NCBI GenBank assembly: GCA_934149275.1
Contig: CAKPEG010000009.1
Location: forward strand, 1-55,889
Length of the DNA: 55,889 bases
Direction of reading: 5' to 3'
Source of the DNA: an uncultured Clostridia bacterium
Lineage (GTDB): Bacteria; Bacillota; Clostridia; TANB77; CAG-508
Shown piece by piece: positions 41,581 to 50,155 of this stretch. The notes under the pieces are model-generated. The model was not told the DNA's origin. It saw only the letters and a list, made by a program, of their open reading frames with translations, and made no database searches. Numbering within the stretch: position 1 is the first letter of the stretch; each line of letters begins with the position of its first letter. Made by a program: the position numbers and the translations under genes.

Positions 41581-42840
41581 ATGAGTAATGAGAACCAACC
41601 CTTGGCATATAGAATGCGCCCCAAAACCCTCGACCAATTCGTTGGTCAAGAACACATAGTAGGAAAAGACAAACTACTATACAGAACAATAAAAGCAGAC
41701 AGACTATCAAGCATAATACTATGGGGCCCACCGGGATGCGGAAAAACATCACTAGCAAAAGTAATAAGCGAAACAACAAAATATCAATTTAAAAAATTAA
41801 ACGCAGTAACATCAGGAGTAACAGAAATAAAAAATGCAGTAACAGAAGCAAGTAATCCATTTATGAACCCATCAGGAAAATGCATATTATTCATAGATGA
41901 GATACACAGATTTAACAAATTACAACAAGATGCATTATTACCATATGTAGAGGACGGAACAGTAATACTAATTGGAGCAACAACGGAGAATCCATATTTT
42001 GAGGTTAATAAAGCTCTTATATCTAGATCAATGGTAATAAAGCTAGAACCACTAAGAAAAGAAGATATTATAAAGGTTATAAAAAACGCGTTAACATCTA
42101 AGGAAGGTTTGGGAGATTATAATGTAAAAATTTCTGAAGACACAATAGATAGAATTGCTGAGATTTCTGGGGGAGATGTGCGTACAGCATTAAATGGATT
42201 AGAAATTGCTGTTCTTACAACAAAGATGAATAAAGAAGGACAAATAGAAATAACAGATGAAATAGCAGCACAATCATTTAACAAAAAGAAATCAATGTTT
42301 GACAAAAGTGGAGATAGCCATTATGACAATATTAGTGCTATGATAAAATCTCTTAGAGGTAGTGATGCAGATGCAGCTGTATTTTATTTGGCAAGAGCAA
42401 TAGAAGCGGGAGAGGATCCAATGTTTTTGGCCAGAAGATTAGTAATATCTGCAGCAGAGGATGTAGGATTAGCAAATCCAGAAGCATTGGTTATTGCGAC
42501 ATCAGCAATGCAAGCAGTATCAATGGTTGGAATGCCAGAAGGAAGAATTATTTTATCAGAAGCAGCTGTATATATAGCAAAATCTAAAAAATCAAATGCA
42601 ACATATAACGCTATAAATAAAGCAATAGCTGATGTTGAAAATAAAGATACAGGAACAATACCAATGCATATTAGAAACGCACCTGCAGAGGGTATGTCTG
42701 ATTTCGGATATGGAGAAGGCTATAAATATCCTCATGATTATCCAGGTCATTATGTTGAACAACAATATTTACCTGATAAAATGCTAGGAACAAAATATTA
42801 TATTCCAGATGAAACAATAACAGATGAAAAAATTAAATAA
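41581..42840 (+). CDS. rarA: Replication-associated recombination protein RarA
   Basis: AAA+ clamp-loader-like ATPase (MgsA/WRNIP1 family) acting at stalled forks and single-stranded gaps; 419 aa. The N-terminus PLAYRMRPKTLDQFVGQEHIVG is typical, Walker A is WGPPGCGKTS, Walker B is CILFIDEIHRFNK, and sensor 1 is LIGATTENPYFEVN. The C-terminal domain has MIKSLRGSDADAAVFYLARAIEAGEDP, diagnostic of RarA rather than RuvB. AGGAGG precedes the ATG. The position after ruvA, where ruvB usually stands, could mislead automatic naming. Confidence 0.96.
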   Translation: MSNENQPLAYRMRPKTLDQFVGQEHIVGKDKLLYRTIKADRLSSIILWGPPGCGKTSLAKVISETTKYQFKKLNAVTSGVTEIKNAVTEASNPFMNPSGKCILFIDEIHRFNKLQQDALLPYVEDGTVILIGATTENPYFEVNKALISRSMVIKLEPLRKEDIIKVIKNALTSKEGLGDYNVKISEDTIDRIAEISGGDVRTALNGLEIAVLTTKMNKEGQIEITDEIAAQSFNKKKSMFDKSGDSHYDNISAMIKSLRGSDADAAVFYLARAIEAGEDPMFLARRLVISAAEDVGLANPEALVIATSAMQAVSMVGMPEGRIILSEAAVYIAKSKKSNATYNAINKAIADVENKDTGTIPMHIRNAPAEGMSDFGYGEGYKYPHDYPGHYVEQQYLPDKMLGTKYYIPDETITDEKIK

Positions 42841-42879
42841 AATTGAATATAAAAAAGAGAATGAAGACAAAATATTAAT

Positions 42880-43221
42880 ATGAAGAATAAAATAATAGGA
42901 ATTATAGCTGGACTAATAAGCGGATTATTTGGAGCAGGTGGAGGAATGATATTAGTGCCAGCTTTTTCAATTATAAATAAAAAGGATGAAAAAAAAGCAA
43001 GAGCAACATCAATATTTTGTATATTACCATTAGTTATAACAAGTTGTATTTTATATTTTAAGCAGCAATATATAGAATGGAGAATAGGTATAAAATGCGC
43101 AATCGGAGGAGTAATAGGAGGAATAATAGGAACAATTTTATTAAAGAAAATGAACGACAAAATATTAAAAATATTGTTTACAGCATTTCTTTTATACACA
43201 TCTGTAAGAATGGTGATTTAA
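42880..43221 (+). CDS. Half-size TSUP (TauE/SafE) transporter, first half
   Basis: A 113-aa protein with four predicted membrane helices. It carries the TSUP repeat signature LISGLFGAGGGMILVPAF and the later GGVIGGIIGTILLKKM. Full-length TSUP anion transporters are ~250 aa with two such repeats; here each repeat is its own gene. The stop (TAA 43219-43221) is immediately followed by the ATG of the second half. Both halves have intact ends, so they may form a heterodimer, or one full gene may have been split. Substrate (sulfite, sulfonate or other anion) is unknown. Confidence 0.8.
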   Translation: MKNKIIGIIAGLISGLFGAGGGMILVPAFSIINKKDEKKARATSIFCILPLVITSCILYFKQQYIEWRIGIKCAIGGVIGGIIGTILLKKMNDKILKILFTAFLLYTSVRMVI

Positions 43222-43644
43222 ATGGAAGTAGTATTTGGCATAATTGCAGGAATAATTACTAGCCTAGGAATGGGCGGAGGAGCAATATTAATATTATTGC
43301 TGACTCTTTTTATGAATATTGACCAACACATTTCTCAGGCAACAAATTTAATATTTTTTATTCCAACAGCAATTACATCAATAATAATAAATGTAAAAAA
43401 CAAGCAAATTGATTTTAAAACTGCAAAAGATATAATAATTTATGGAATAGTTGGAGCAATTGTGGGAAGTCTTATAGCAGTCAATTTGCCAAATCAAAAA
43501 CTGAAAAAATTTTTTGGAATTTTTTTGCTTATAATCGCAATTTTTCAAGTATATGAAATTTATACATCGTATATAAAAAAGAAAAAAACAAATAATAAAA
43601 ATAGTGAAGAAAACAAAATAAAAAATAGGAGGGCAAAAAAATGA
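43222..43644 (+). CDS. Half-size TSUP (TauE/SafE) transporter, second half
   Basis: A 140-aa protein with four membrane helices, beginning with the same TSUP repeat (IIAGIITSLGMGGGAILILLL) and containing GIVGAIVGSLIAVNLPNQKLKKFFGIFLL, here a typical second-repeat segment. A basic tail (YIKKKKTNNKNSEENKIKNRRAKK) follows the last helix. It abuts the first half without a spacer, and the pair add up to 253 aa, the size of one full transporter. The stop overlaps the start of the following 46-aa gene (ATGA). Confidence 0.8.
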   Translation: MEVVFGIIAGIITSLGMGGGAILILLLTLFMNIDQHISQATNLIFFIPTAITSIIINVKNKQIDFKTAKDIIIYGIVGAIVGSLIAVNLPNQKLKKFFGIFLLIIAIFQVYEIYTSYIKKKKTNNKNSEENKIKNRRAKK

Positions 43645-43781
43645 AATTTGTAAAAGGAGCTGTAATAGGTTCAGTAGCAACTGTAGCTGCAATGATGCTA
43701 TATCAAGATATGAACAGAACAACAAAAAATAAAATGATAAAAAAGGGTAAACAATTTGCAAGAAAAGTAGGAGTTATTTAG
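43641..43781 (+). CDS. 46-aa basic membrane-associated protein
   Basis: Short frame ATG 43641 to TAG 43779-43781 with a strong AGGAGGG ribosome-binding site inside the end of the TSUP gene and an ATGA overlap. The product MKFVKGAVIGSVATVAAMML... has a small hydrophobic N-terminal helix with a GxxxGS-like start and a strongly basic C-terminal half (TTKNKMIKKGKQFARKVGVI). This YtxH-like layout, a short helix then a charged tail, suggests an inner-membrane association. Function is unknown. Confidence 0.7.
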   Translation: MKFVKGAVIGSVATVAAMMLYQDMNRTTKNKMIKKGKQFARKVGVI

Positions 43782-43926
43782 AACAAAAGCGGACACTTAT
43801 AACATTTGCACATATTATAGCATTTTTAAGTCTGAATCTCTGCTTGTGTGCGAAATTTGATTGGCAAGTTTCTGTGCATTGTTATTTTCCTATAATAGAA
43901 AGTTCAGAAAACTTTCTTATTATAGA
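43781..43926 (-). repeat. Dispersed ~145-bp repeat, copy E (reversed)
   Basis: Same three-part build read on the minus strand: GAACAAAAGCGGAC ... at 43781 is the complement of the third-hairpin end, and TATAATAGAAAGTTC...TTTCTTATTATAGAAA at the other end is hairpin 1. It starts on the last base of the 46-aa gene's stop codon. Confidence 0.82.
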
Positions 43927-43988
43927 AAAAATCCCCAGGTATCAAAGTGAGACTAATTTACTCAACTTTAATACTTTGGGGATTTTTT
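43927..43988. terminator. Bidirectional terminator before the Cys-rich gene
   Basis: AAAAATCCCCAGGTATCAAAGT and ACTTTAATACTTTGGGGATTTTTT arms around a 15-base loop. T-runs on both strands let it serve the plus-strand TSUP group and the minus-strand gene at 44038. Confidence 0.8.
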
Positions 43989-44037
43989 AGATATTATAAA
44001 TAAATTGCACTCATTAATAAAGATTTAGATTAAAAAA

Positions 44038-44472
44038 TTATCTCTTGCATGGACAAGGAAATTCTGGTTCGCAAGGTTTTTCTTTGTGATGACAAGGATC
44101 AAGTTTAATACCTTTTAAACATCTTTTTTTATCAAAAGGACATTCATCGCAAACTTTAATGTGTTTTACTCTATCAACCCAAATTTGAATTTCATAAGAT
44201 CTATCTGGGCAAAGAGGTCCGAAAACAAACTCACCATTTTTATCAGAAAATGTGTGTGATACTGGACGTCTTTCTTTTTCACCACATTCAATAACAACTT
44301 CAATTAGTTTAACCACAGCATCACATATAGGTTCGCCATGTTTATCTTTTAAAACGCCATAGATAACATTTCTATCGTCTTCTGGAACAATTATTTCCAT
44401 ATCAAATTGTTTGCCTTTTTCAATAAATCCATCTACTTTAACAACAGGACATATATCTTTTTCTATTTCCAT
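44038..44472 (-). CDS. Carboxypeptidase-regulatory-like, cysteine-rich protein
   Basis: From ATG 44472 (AAGGA 12 bases upstream; an ATG at 44484 touches the AAGGA and is unlikely) the product is 144 aa. The middle is a carboxypeptidase-regulatory-like beta sandwich: VIYGVLKDKHGEPICDAVVKLIEV, then HTFSDKNGEFVFGPLCPDRSYEIQIW. The C-terminal 35 residues have many Cys, Pro and His (VCDECPFDKKRCLKG, CHHKEKPCEPEFPCPCKR), suggesting metal binding or cross-linking. No signal peptide is seen. Spore-coat or surface localisation is possible in a spore former but not shown. Confidence 0.7.
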   Translation of the reverse strand: MEIEKDICPVVKVDGFIEKGKQFDMEIIVPEDDRNVIYGVLKDKHGEPICDAVVKLIEVVIECGEKERRPVSHTFSDKNGEFVFGPLCPDRSYEIQIWVDRVKHIKVCDECPFDKKRCLKGIKLDPCHHKEKPCEPEFPCPCKR

Positions 44473-44580
44473 TATTTCTATCATTCCTTAATATAAATTA
44501 GCTTTCGCTTAGTATATATTATGAAAAAAAGGAAAAAATGTGAGAAGAGAGCATATAATTAAAAAAAGCGAGGTAAAAGT

Positions 44581-45063
44581 ATGGCCGTTATAGGAATAAT
44601 TACTAAAAGTAATAATATAAATGAAATTGAAAAGACTTTAGAGAAATATAGTATTCATGAAAAAAATATTGTAATTATAACCAAACATACAATTGAAAAT
44701 ATAAAAAATGTGAAATTCGATATTATTATAATATTTGATCAAATTGAAGACGGTGACATACTAAAAAAGATCATTGATTCAAGTAAGTATTTAATAATAA
44801 ATACGGATTTTAAAGAAAATATGAAATTATTAAATATGGCAGAAGATCAATATGTAATAACTTTTGGATTTAATTCAAGAGCAACAATAACTATTATTAG
44901 TAACGAAAATGATGAAATTATATTAGATTTGCAAAGAGAAATAGAAAATTTAGACAAAGAAAAAATAGAGAGTCAAGAAATAAAATTAGAAAATAATTTT
45001 AATAAAAATCGCATTTATGAGGAAATTTCTATGAAAATTTTAACTTTTTTGGTAGAAACATAA
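44581..45063 (+). CDS. Unrecognised cytoplasmic protein
   Basis: A 160-aa soluble protein with alternating strands and helices: AVIGIITKSNN, KNIVIITKHTI, FDIIIIFDQIE, SKYLIINTDF, DQYVITFGFNSRATITIIS. The repeated hydrophobic strand-helix order suggests a Rossmann-like fold. The phrase VITFGFNSRATITI resembles a segment seen in Mur-ligase-related proteins, but no nucleotide-binding motif is present, so I leave it unassigned. GCGAGG precedes the ATG. It stands alone between the Cys-rich gene and the SSB-like gene. Confidence 0.6.
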   Translation: MAVIGIITKSNNINEIEKTLEKYSIHEKNIVIITKHTIENIKNVKFDIIIIFDQIEDGDILKKIIDSSKYLIINTDFKENMKLLNMAEDQYVITFGFNSRATITIISNENDEIILDLQREIENLDKEKIESQEIKLENNFNKNRIYEEISMKILTFLVET

Positions 45064-45073
45064 ACTTTTTATG

Positions 45074-45102
45074 TAGACAAGATGGAAAAATTGTGCTATA
45101 AT
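45074..45102 (+). promoter_or_regulatory. Promoter of the SSB-like gene
   Basis: TAGACA (45074-45079), 17-base spacer, TATAAT (45097-45102), giving a leader of ~75 bases. Confidence 0.75.
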
Positions 45103-45184
45103 GTAGATGTTTCTAAAGAAATTTTAAAATAAAAACAGGCATATATATGAAAAACACAATAGATAAAATAAGGAGGAAAAAAGA

Positions 45185-45865
45185 GTGGTTACAAATTTAT
45201 TAGAAAATAACCATCTAGTATTAGTTGGAAAAGTTACAAGTGAAAAAACATATAGTCATGAGATATATGGTGAGAAATTTTACATATTTGATTTAGAGGT
45301 ACCAAGATTAAGTTCAGCAGTTGATATTATACCTATAACAGTATCTGAAAGATTATTAACAAATTTTGATTTGGAAATAGGTAAAAAACTTTGTATTCAT
45401 GGTCAATTTAGATCATATAATAGTTATCAAAACGAAAGAAATAAGCTAATACTAACAGTATTTGCAAAAGATATTGTAGAAGTAGAAGAGCAAGAGGAAA
45501 ATGAAGAAAGTGAAGAAAAGAAAGACGTAGTAACAAATGAAGTTACACTATCAGGATATGTTTGTAAGAAACCTATATACAGACAAACACCTTTTGATAG
45601 AGAAATTTCAGATTTATTATTAGCAGTAAACAGAGCATATAATAAATCAGATTACATTCCTTGTATAGCTTGGGGAAGAAATGCAAGATTCTGCCAAAAC
45701 ATGGAAGTAGGAACAGAAGTAAAAATAATTGGTAGAGTTCAAAGCAGAAAATATGAAAAGAAATTTGAAGATGGAACATCTGAAACAAGAGTTGCATATG
45801 AAGTTTCAATATCAAGCATGGAAATTATAGACAAAAAAGATGAAACAGCTGAAGAAGTTGGATAA
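45185..45865 (+). CDS. Double-OB single-stranded DNA-binding protein-like
   Basis: A 226-aa protein starting with GTG 45185, ten bases after AAGGAGG. Two OB-fold halves are joined by a Glu-rich linker (EVEEQEENEESEEKKD): the first about residues 9-100 (LVLVGKVTSEKTYS, FDLEV, IPITVSE, GKKLCIHGQFRSY), the second about 120-220 (EVTLSGYVCKKPIYRQTPFDREISDLLLAVNR, then IPCIAWGRNARFCQNMEVGTEVKIIGRVQSR). Only the second resembles the SSB/PriB pattern closely. It lacks the acidic DDDIPF-type tip of housekeeping SSB, so it is probably an accessory single-stranded DNA-binding protein. Confidence 0.75.
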   Translation: MVTNLLENNHLVLVGKVTSEKTYSHEIYGEKFYIFDLEVPRLSSAVDIIPITVSERLLTNFDLEIGKKLCIHGQFRSYNSYQNERNKLILTVFAKDIVEVEEQEENEESEEKKDVVTNEVTLSGYVCKKPIYRQTPFDREISDLLLAVNRAYNKSDYIPCIAWGRNARFCQNMEVGTEVKIIGRVQSRKYEKKFEDGTSETRVAYEVSISSMEIIDKKDETAEEVG

Positions 45866-45890
45866 TATAATATAAATATAATAAAGGAAA

Positions 45891-45922
45891 GAGCGGCTAA
45901 TGAAAGCATTGGTCGTTTTTTT
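45891..45922 (+). terminator. Terminator of the SSB-like gene
   Basis: GAGCGGCTAATG and CATTGGTCGTTTTTTT arms (G-U pairs included) around AAAG, 26 bases after the stop. Confidence 0.75.
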
Positions 45923-45996
45923 CTTTTTTTAAAACCAAATTCTTGAATAATATAGAACAGTTTGATATAATTTTACTCGAAAAAGAGGGTGAAAAA

Positions 45997-46731
45997 ATGA
46001 TATTAAAAACTATAACATTTAATATGTGTCATGGTGAAGGTTTAGACGGAATTATTGATGTTGAAAGACAAGCAAAATTTTTGAAAAAATATAAACCAGA
46101 TATATTATTTCTTCAAGAAATAGATATGTACACACAAAGAGTATATAGTGAAAATCAAATATATACTTTTTCAAAATACATTGAATTACCATATAGAACT
46201 ATGGGAATAAATATTAAATATAAGAATGGATATTATGGAGATGGAATTTTATCAAGATTTCCAATAGAATATTCAACAAATTATTTAATGCCACTAGTAA
46301 ATCCCGCAAATGAGCAAAGAGGATTATTATGTAATAAAATATCATTTGGAACTACTAAACTAAATTTATTTTCTATACATTATCCAACAAACTTTGAAGA
46401 GAGAAAATTGGCAACAGAAGAATTGATAAACATTATAGAAAAAATAGATGATAATGAAATAATTATAATTGGTGGAGATTTTAACATAGGTGTTGAAAAA
46501 GTTGGAAAACATAAGTATGAATTTACAAAAAGTGATGAATATCCTGAATACCAAATGTTAAAAGAGCACTTAGATAAGCTGGAAAATAATGAAGAAACAT
46601 GGTTTTCAGCAAATGGAAATGGATGTATTGATACAATTTTTTACTCAAAAAATATAAAGTTATTAAAAATGGAAACAATAAAAACTAAATATTCAGATCA
46701 TTCAGCTGTTTATGCAGAATTCGAAGTATAG
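45997..46731 (+). CDS. Endonuclease/exonuclease/phosphatase-family protein
   Basis: From ATG 45997 (GAGGGTG seven bases upstream; the frame opens earlier at 45943) the product is 244 aa. EEP-fold motifs are complete: TITFNMCHGEG, DILFLQEID (catalytic Glu), GILSRFPIE, FSIHYPTNFEERK (His), IIGGDFNIGVE (Asp/Asn) and YSDHSAVYAEFEV (Asp-His). No signal peptide is seen, so it acts inside the cell. The fold covers DNases, sphingomyelinases and inositol-phosphate phosphatases, and the substrate cannot be inferred. It begins a run of closely spaced genes to 50671. Confidence 0.9.
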   Translation: MILKTITFNMCHGEGLDGIIDVERQAKFLKKYKPDILFLQEIDMYTQRVYSENQIYTFSKYIELPYRTMGINIKYKNGYYGDGILSRFPIEYSTNYLMPLVNPANEQRGLLCNKISFGTTKLNLFSIHYPTNFEERKLATEELINIIEKIDDNEIIIIGGDFNIGVEKVGKHKYEFTKSDEYPEYQMLKEHLDKLENNEETWFSANGNGCIDTIFYSKNIKLLKMETIKTKYSDHSAVYAEFEV

Positions 46732-46748
46732 AAGAAAGGTTAAAGACA

Positions 46749-48449
46749 ATGGAAAACACAAGCAAAATAAAAAGATACAAATTTCATGTAATTATAGCAG
46801 TATTATTAATATTATACTGTGCATCTATCGCACCTAAAGCGTTACAAAATGATACTTTTTACACAATAAAAGTAGGAGAGTATATTACTCAAAACGGAAT
46901 AGGGAATTTAAAAGAAGATCCTTTTTCATGGCATGAACTTCCATATACATTTCCACATTGGTTATATGATTTATCAATATATGGAGTTTACAGTTTAGGT
47001 GGAATGATGGGTATATATATATCAACAATAGAGCTTACATGTCTCTTAGGATTGTCAATATATTTTACCTCAAATAAGGTATCAAAAAATGCACCGCTAT
47101 CAGCAATTGTAACATTTATTGCGATGTATTTAATGCAACCATATCTAGCAGCGAGAGCACAACTGGTATCATTTTCATTAATGGTATTAACAATATATTT
47201 AATAGAAAAATTTTTAGAGAGTGGGAAAAAACGTTATGCATTTGGCTTAATAGGATTTTCACTATTAATTGTTAACTTACATATGGCAGTATGGCCATTC
47301 TTCTTCGTTTTATTTATGCCATACATTTTTGAATACATCATATCACTTAATATTTTTACAATAGATTTATTTATAAAATTAAAAATTTTTTATGAAAAAT
47401 ATAGAGCCAAAGATGGATATGAACAAAGAATAGCAGAACTTAAAGAAAAAATAGAACACAATAAAATTAAAAGAGCAGAAGCTCAAAAAAATCCATATAA
47501 AATTAGAGTTACAAGAAATGATAATGTAAAAAAATTAATTTTAGTAATGATTATATGTGCATTCATGGGAATATTTACACCGACTGGACTTACAACTCCA
47601 TATACATATCTTTATAAAACAATGTCTGGAAATACAATGGAAGTAATAAATGAACACATGCCATTAGATCTTGCAAGTAATAAAGATTTTGTAGCATTTT
47701 TCTTAATGTTCATTGTAGTATTAACATTTATTGATATAAAAATAGATTTAAAACACTTATGTTACTATTTAGGAATTTTATATTTAGCACTTAATTCAAG
47801 AAGACAGGTATCAATGTTTTTAATTATTTGCACTCCAATATTAGCTGATTTATTAGGAGAAATATTTGAGAAATATTCACCAAAACTTCAAGAAAAAGTA
47901 ATTACTATAGTCACGAATTTTTACACAAAAGTTATTTTAGCAACAGCTGTTATAATAATTGCAATACAAAATTTCAAGTCAAAAATAGAAACTAAATATT
48001 ACACAAATGCAAATTATCCAATATATGCGGCTGAATGGATTAAAGAAAATTTGGATTATAAAAATATCAAATTATTTAATGAATATAATTATGGAAGTTA
48101 TTTAATATATGAAGGAATACCTGTAATGATTGATTCTAGATGTGATTTATATACTCCTCAATATAATACTAAAACAGGAAATCCAAAAGATGGACAAGAT
48201 ATATTTATGGATGTACAAAATGTAGCAACAGGCGCTGCAAAATATGATGAAATTTTTGATAAGTATGGAATAACGCATGTAATTACATATTCGGATTCAA
48301 ATTTAAATAAGAAGTTGAAAAAAGACTCAGACTACAAAAAAATATATCCAATAACAATTGAAGAAGAAGCTCAGGAAACAAAATTTGTGATATACGAAAG
48401 AACTGAAGGAGTAAAAACAATAACAGAAACGACAACAGAAAATCAATAG
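46749..48449 (+). CDS. Large polytopic membrane protein (GT-C-like)
   Basis: A 566-aa protein with about ten membrane helices and a soluble C-terminal third. The early outside loop NDTFYTIKVGEYITQNGIGNLKEDPFSWH followed by a helix is typical of GT-C/mannosyltransferase-like proteins, and the late motif KLFNEYNYGSYLIYEGIPVMIDSRCDLYTPQ is characteristic of this uncharacterised group. A cytoplasmic, charged segment (about 215-255; RIAELKEKIEHNKIKRAEAQ) interrupts the helices. Sugar transfer in the envelope is possible but no donor or catalytic residue is clear. It starts 17 bases after the EEP gene. Confidence 0.7.
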   Translation: MENTSKIKRYKFHVIIAVLLILYCASIAPKALQNDTFYTIKVGEYITQNGIGNLKEDPFSWHELPYTFPHWLYDLSIYGVYSLGGMMGIYISTIELTCLLGLSIYFTSNKVSKNAPLSAIVTFIAMYLMQPYLAARAQLVSFSLMVLTIYLIEKFLESGKKRYAFGLIGFSLLIVNLHMAVWPFFFVLFMPYIFEYIISLNIFTIDLFIKLKIFYEKYRAKDGYEQRIAELKEKIEHNKIKRAEAQKNPYKIRVTRNDNVKKLILVMIICAFMGIFTPTGLTTPYTYLYKTMSGNTMEVINEHMPLDLASNKDFVAFFLMFIVVLTFIDIKIDLKHLCYYLGILYLALNSRRQVSMFLIICTPILADLLGEIFEKYSPKLQEKVITIVTNFYTKVILATAVIIIAIQNFKSKIETKYYTNANYPIYAAEWIKENLDYKNIKLFNEYNYGSYLIYEGIPVMIDSRCDLYTPQYNTKTGNPKDGQDIFMDVQNVATGAAKYDEIFDKYGITHVITYSDSNLNKKLKKDSDYKKIYPITIEEEAQETKFVIYERTEGVKTITETTTENQ

Positions 48450-48471
48450 CATTAAAGAAAGGATAAACAAA

Positions 48472-49377
48472 TTGGAGAAAGAATACATAATAAAAGAAGA
48501 TGGAATCAGATTAGACAAAGCAATTGCAGAATTAGATCCGGATATATCTCGAATGACAGTTCAAAAATTAATAGAAGATGAAAAAATTTTAGTAAACGGA
48601 AAAAAAGAAAAAGCATCTTACAAAGTTAAAGCTAATGACAAAATAGCAATTGAATTTGAGAAACCAAAAGAATCAAAACTAAAAGCGGAAGAAATTCCAT
48701 TAAACGTAATATATGAGGACAGTGATATTATAATAATAAATAAGGAAAAAGGAATGGTAGTTCATCCTGGTAATGGAAATCCAGATGGAACACTTGCAAA
48801 TGCAATAATGGCAAGATGCAAGGATTCTTTATCAGGTATAGGTGGAGAAATTAGACCAGGAATTGTTCATAGAATTGACAAAGATACATCAGGAATTATA
48901 ATTGTTGCAAAAAATGATAAAGCTCATTTGAATATCAGTGAACAAATAAAAGAACATAAAACAACAAAAACTTATTTAGCTTTGGTTCGTGGAAGAGTTA
49001 AAGAAAATGAAGCAACTATAGATATGCCAATAGGAAGAAGCAAAAAAGATAGAAAGAAAATGGCTGTTGACAAAGACGGTAAAAAGGCAGTGACTCATTT
49101 CAAAGTATTAAAAAGATATAGCGATTGTACATTATTAGAAGTAGTTATAGAAACAGGAAGAACTCATCAAATAAGAGTTCACCTTTCAGAAATAGGATAT
49201 CCGATAATTGGTGATTATACATATTCTAATGGAAAAAATAGATTTGATGTAGAAGGACAAATGCTTCATGCATATAAAATTAAATTCAAACATCCAACTA
49301 CAAACGAAGAAGTTGAATATACAGCAGAATTACCAAAGTATTTTAAAGATATTTTAGAAAAGCTAGATGAAGAATAA
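48472..49377 (+). CDS. rluD: RluD-family pseudouridine synthase
   Basis: Isomerises uridines in 23S rRNA; 301 aa, starting with TTG 48472 after AAAGGATAA. The N-terminal S4 RNA-binding domain (IRLDKAIAELDPDISRMTVQKLIEDEKILVNG) is followed by the catalytic domain. It has the RluA-type motif HRIDKDTSGIIIVAKN with the catalytic aspartate and the later GRTHQIRVHLSEIGYPIIGDYTY. These fit the RluA/RluC/RluD group, and RluD (YlyB) is the usual match in Firmicutes; lspA, which often precedes it, is absent. Twenty-one bases separate it from the next synthase gene. Confidence 0.9.
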   Translation: MEKEYIIKEDGIRLDKAIAELDPDISRMTVQKLIEDEKILVNGKKEKASYKVKANDKIAIEFEKPKESKLKAEEIPLNVIYEDSDIIIINKEKGMVVHPGNGNPDGTLANAIMARCKDSLSGIGGEIRPGIVHRIDKDTSGIIIVAKNDKAHLNISEQIKEHKTTKTYLALVRGRVKENEATIDMPIGRSKKDRKKMAVDKDGKKAVTHFKVLKRYSDCTLLEVVIETGRTHQIRVHLSEIGYPIIGDYTYSNGKNRFDVEGQMLHAYKIKFKHPTTNEEVEYTAELPKYFKDILEKLDEE

Positions 49378-49398
49378 TAAAAAGGAAGAGGAAGAAAG

Positions 49399-50116
49399 TT
49401 GGAAGAAAGATTACAAAAATATTTAGCAAGTTGTGGAGTAGCTTCAAGAAGAAAATGTGAAGAGCTTATATTACAAGGTAAAGTAAAGGTAAATGGCGAA
49501 GTAAAGACAGAACTAGGAATTAAAGTTGATCCACAAAAAGATGTAGTTGAATTTAATCGGTAGAAAAGTTAAACCAGAAGATAATAAAGTATATATTTTA
49601 CTAAATAAACCTATAGGATATGTAACAACAGTAAAGGAACAATTTAGCAGAGATAAAGTTACAGATTTAGTTCACGTAAAAGAAAGACTTGTACCAGTTG
49701 GAAGACTAGATATGTACACATCTGGAGCTTTGATTTTAACTAATGATGGAGATTTTGTTTATAAGGTAACTCATCCTAAAAATGAAGTTACAAAAACTTA
49801 TACTGTTACTTTAAAAGGACAAGTTTCTGATGATGAAATTGAAAAGTTAAGAAGCGGTGTTGTTTTAGATGATGGCTTTAAAACTAGTCCAGCTAAAGTA
49901 AAAAGAATTATGGAAGACAAAGAAAATAATAAAACAAGACTTGAAATTGTAATACATGAAGGCAAAAATAGAGAAGTTAGAAGAATGTGTGATGCAATAG
50001 GTAAAAAAGTATTAGCATTACACAGAAGTAAAATTGGAACAATTTCTTTGGAAGGATTAACAATCGGAAAATGGAGATATTTAAAAGATGATGAAGTTCA
50101 AAAACTTTTAAAATAA
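49399..50116 (+). CDS. rluB: RluB/RsuA-family pseudouridine synthase, frameshifted
   Basis: The N-terminal S4 domain is encoded from TTG 49399 (MEERLQKYLASCGVASRRKCEELILQG-type start) but hits a TAG at 49561. The rest, from about 49551 to 50116, is in another frame and carries NKPIGYVTT, PVGRLDMYTSGALILTNDGDF (catalytic Asp) and HEGKNREVRRMCDAIGKKVLALHR. Deleting the single C at about 49558 joins the two into a continuous ~238-aa RluB-like protein. GGAAGAGG precedes the TTG. The gene is otherwise intact, so a sequencing or assembly error is more likely than decay. Confidence 0.85.
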
Positions 50117-50155
50117 AATGTTAAATGATAAAATTACGAAAGAAGAGGTATAAAT

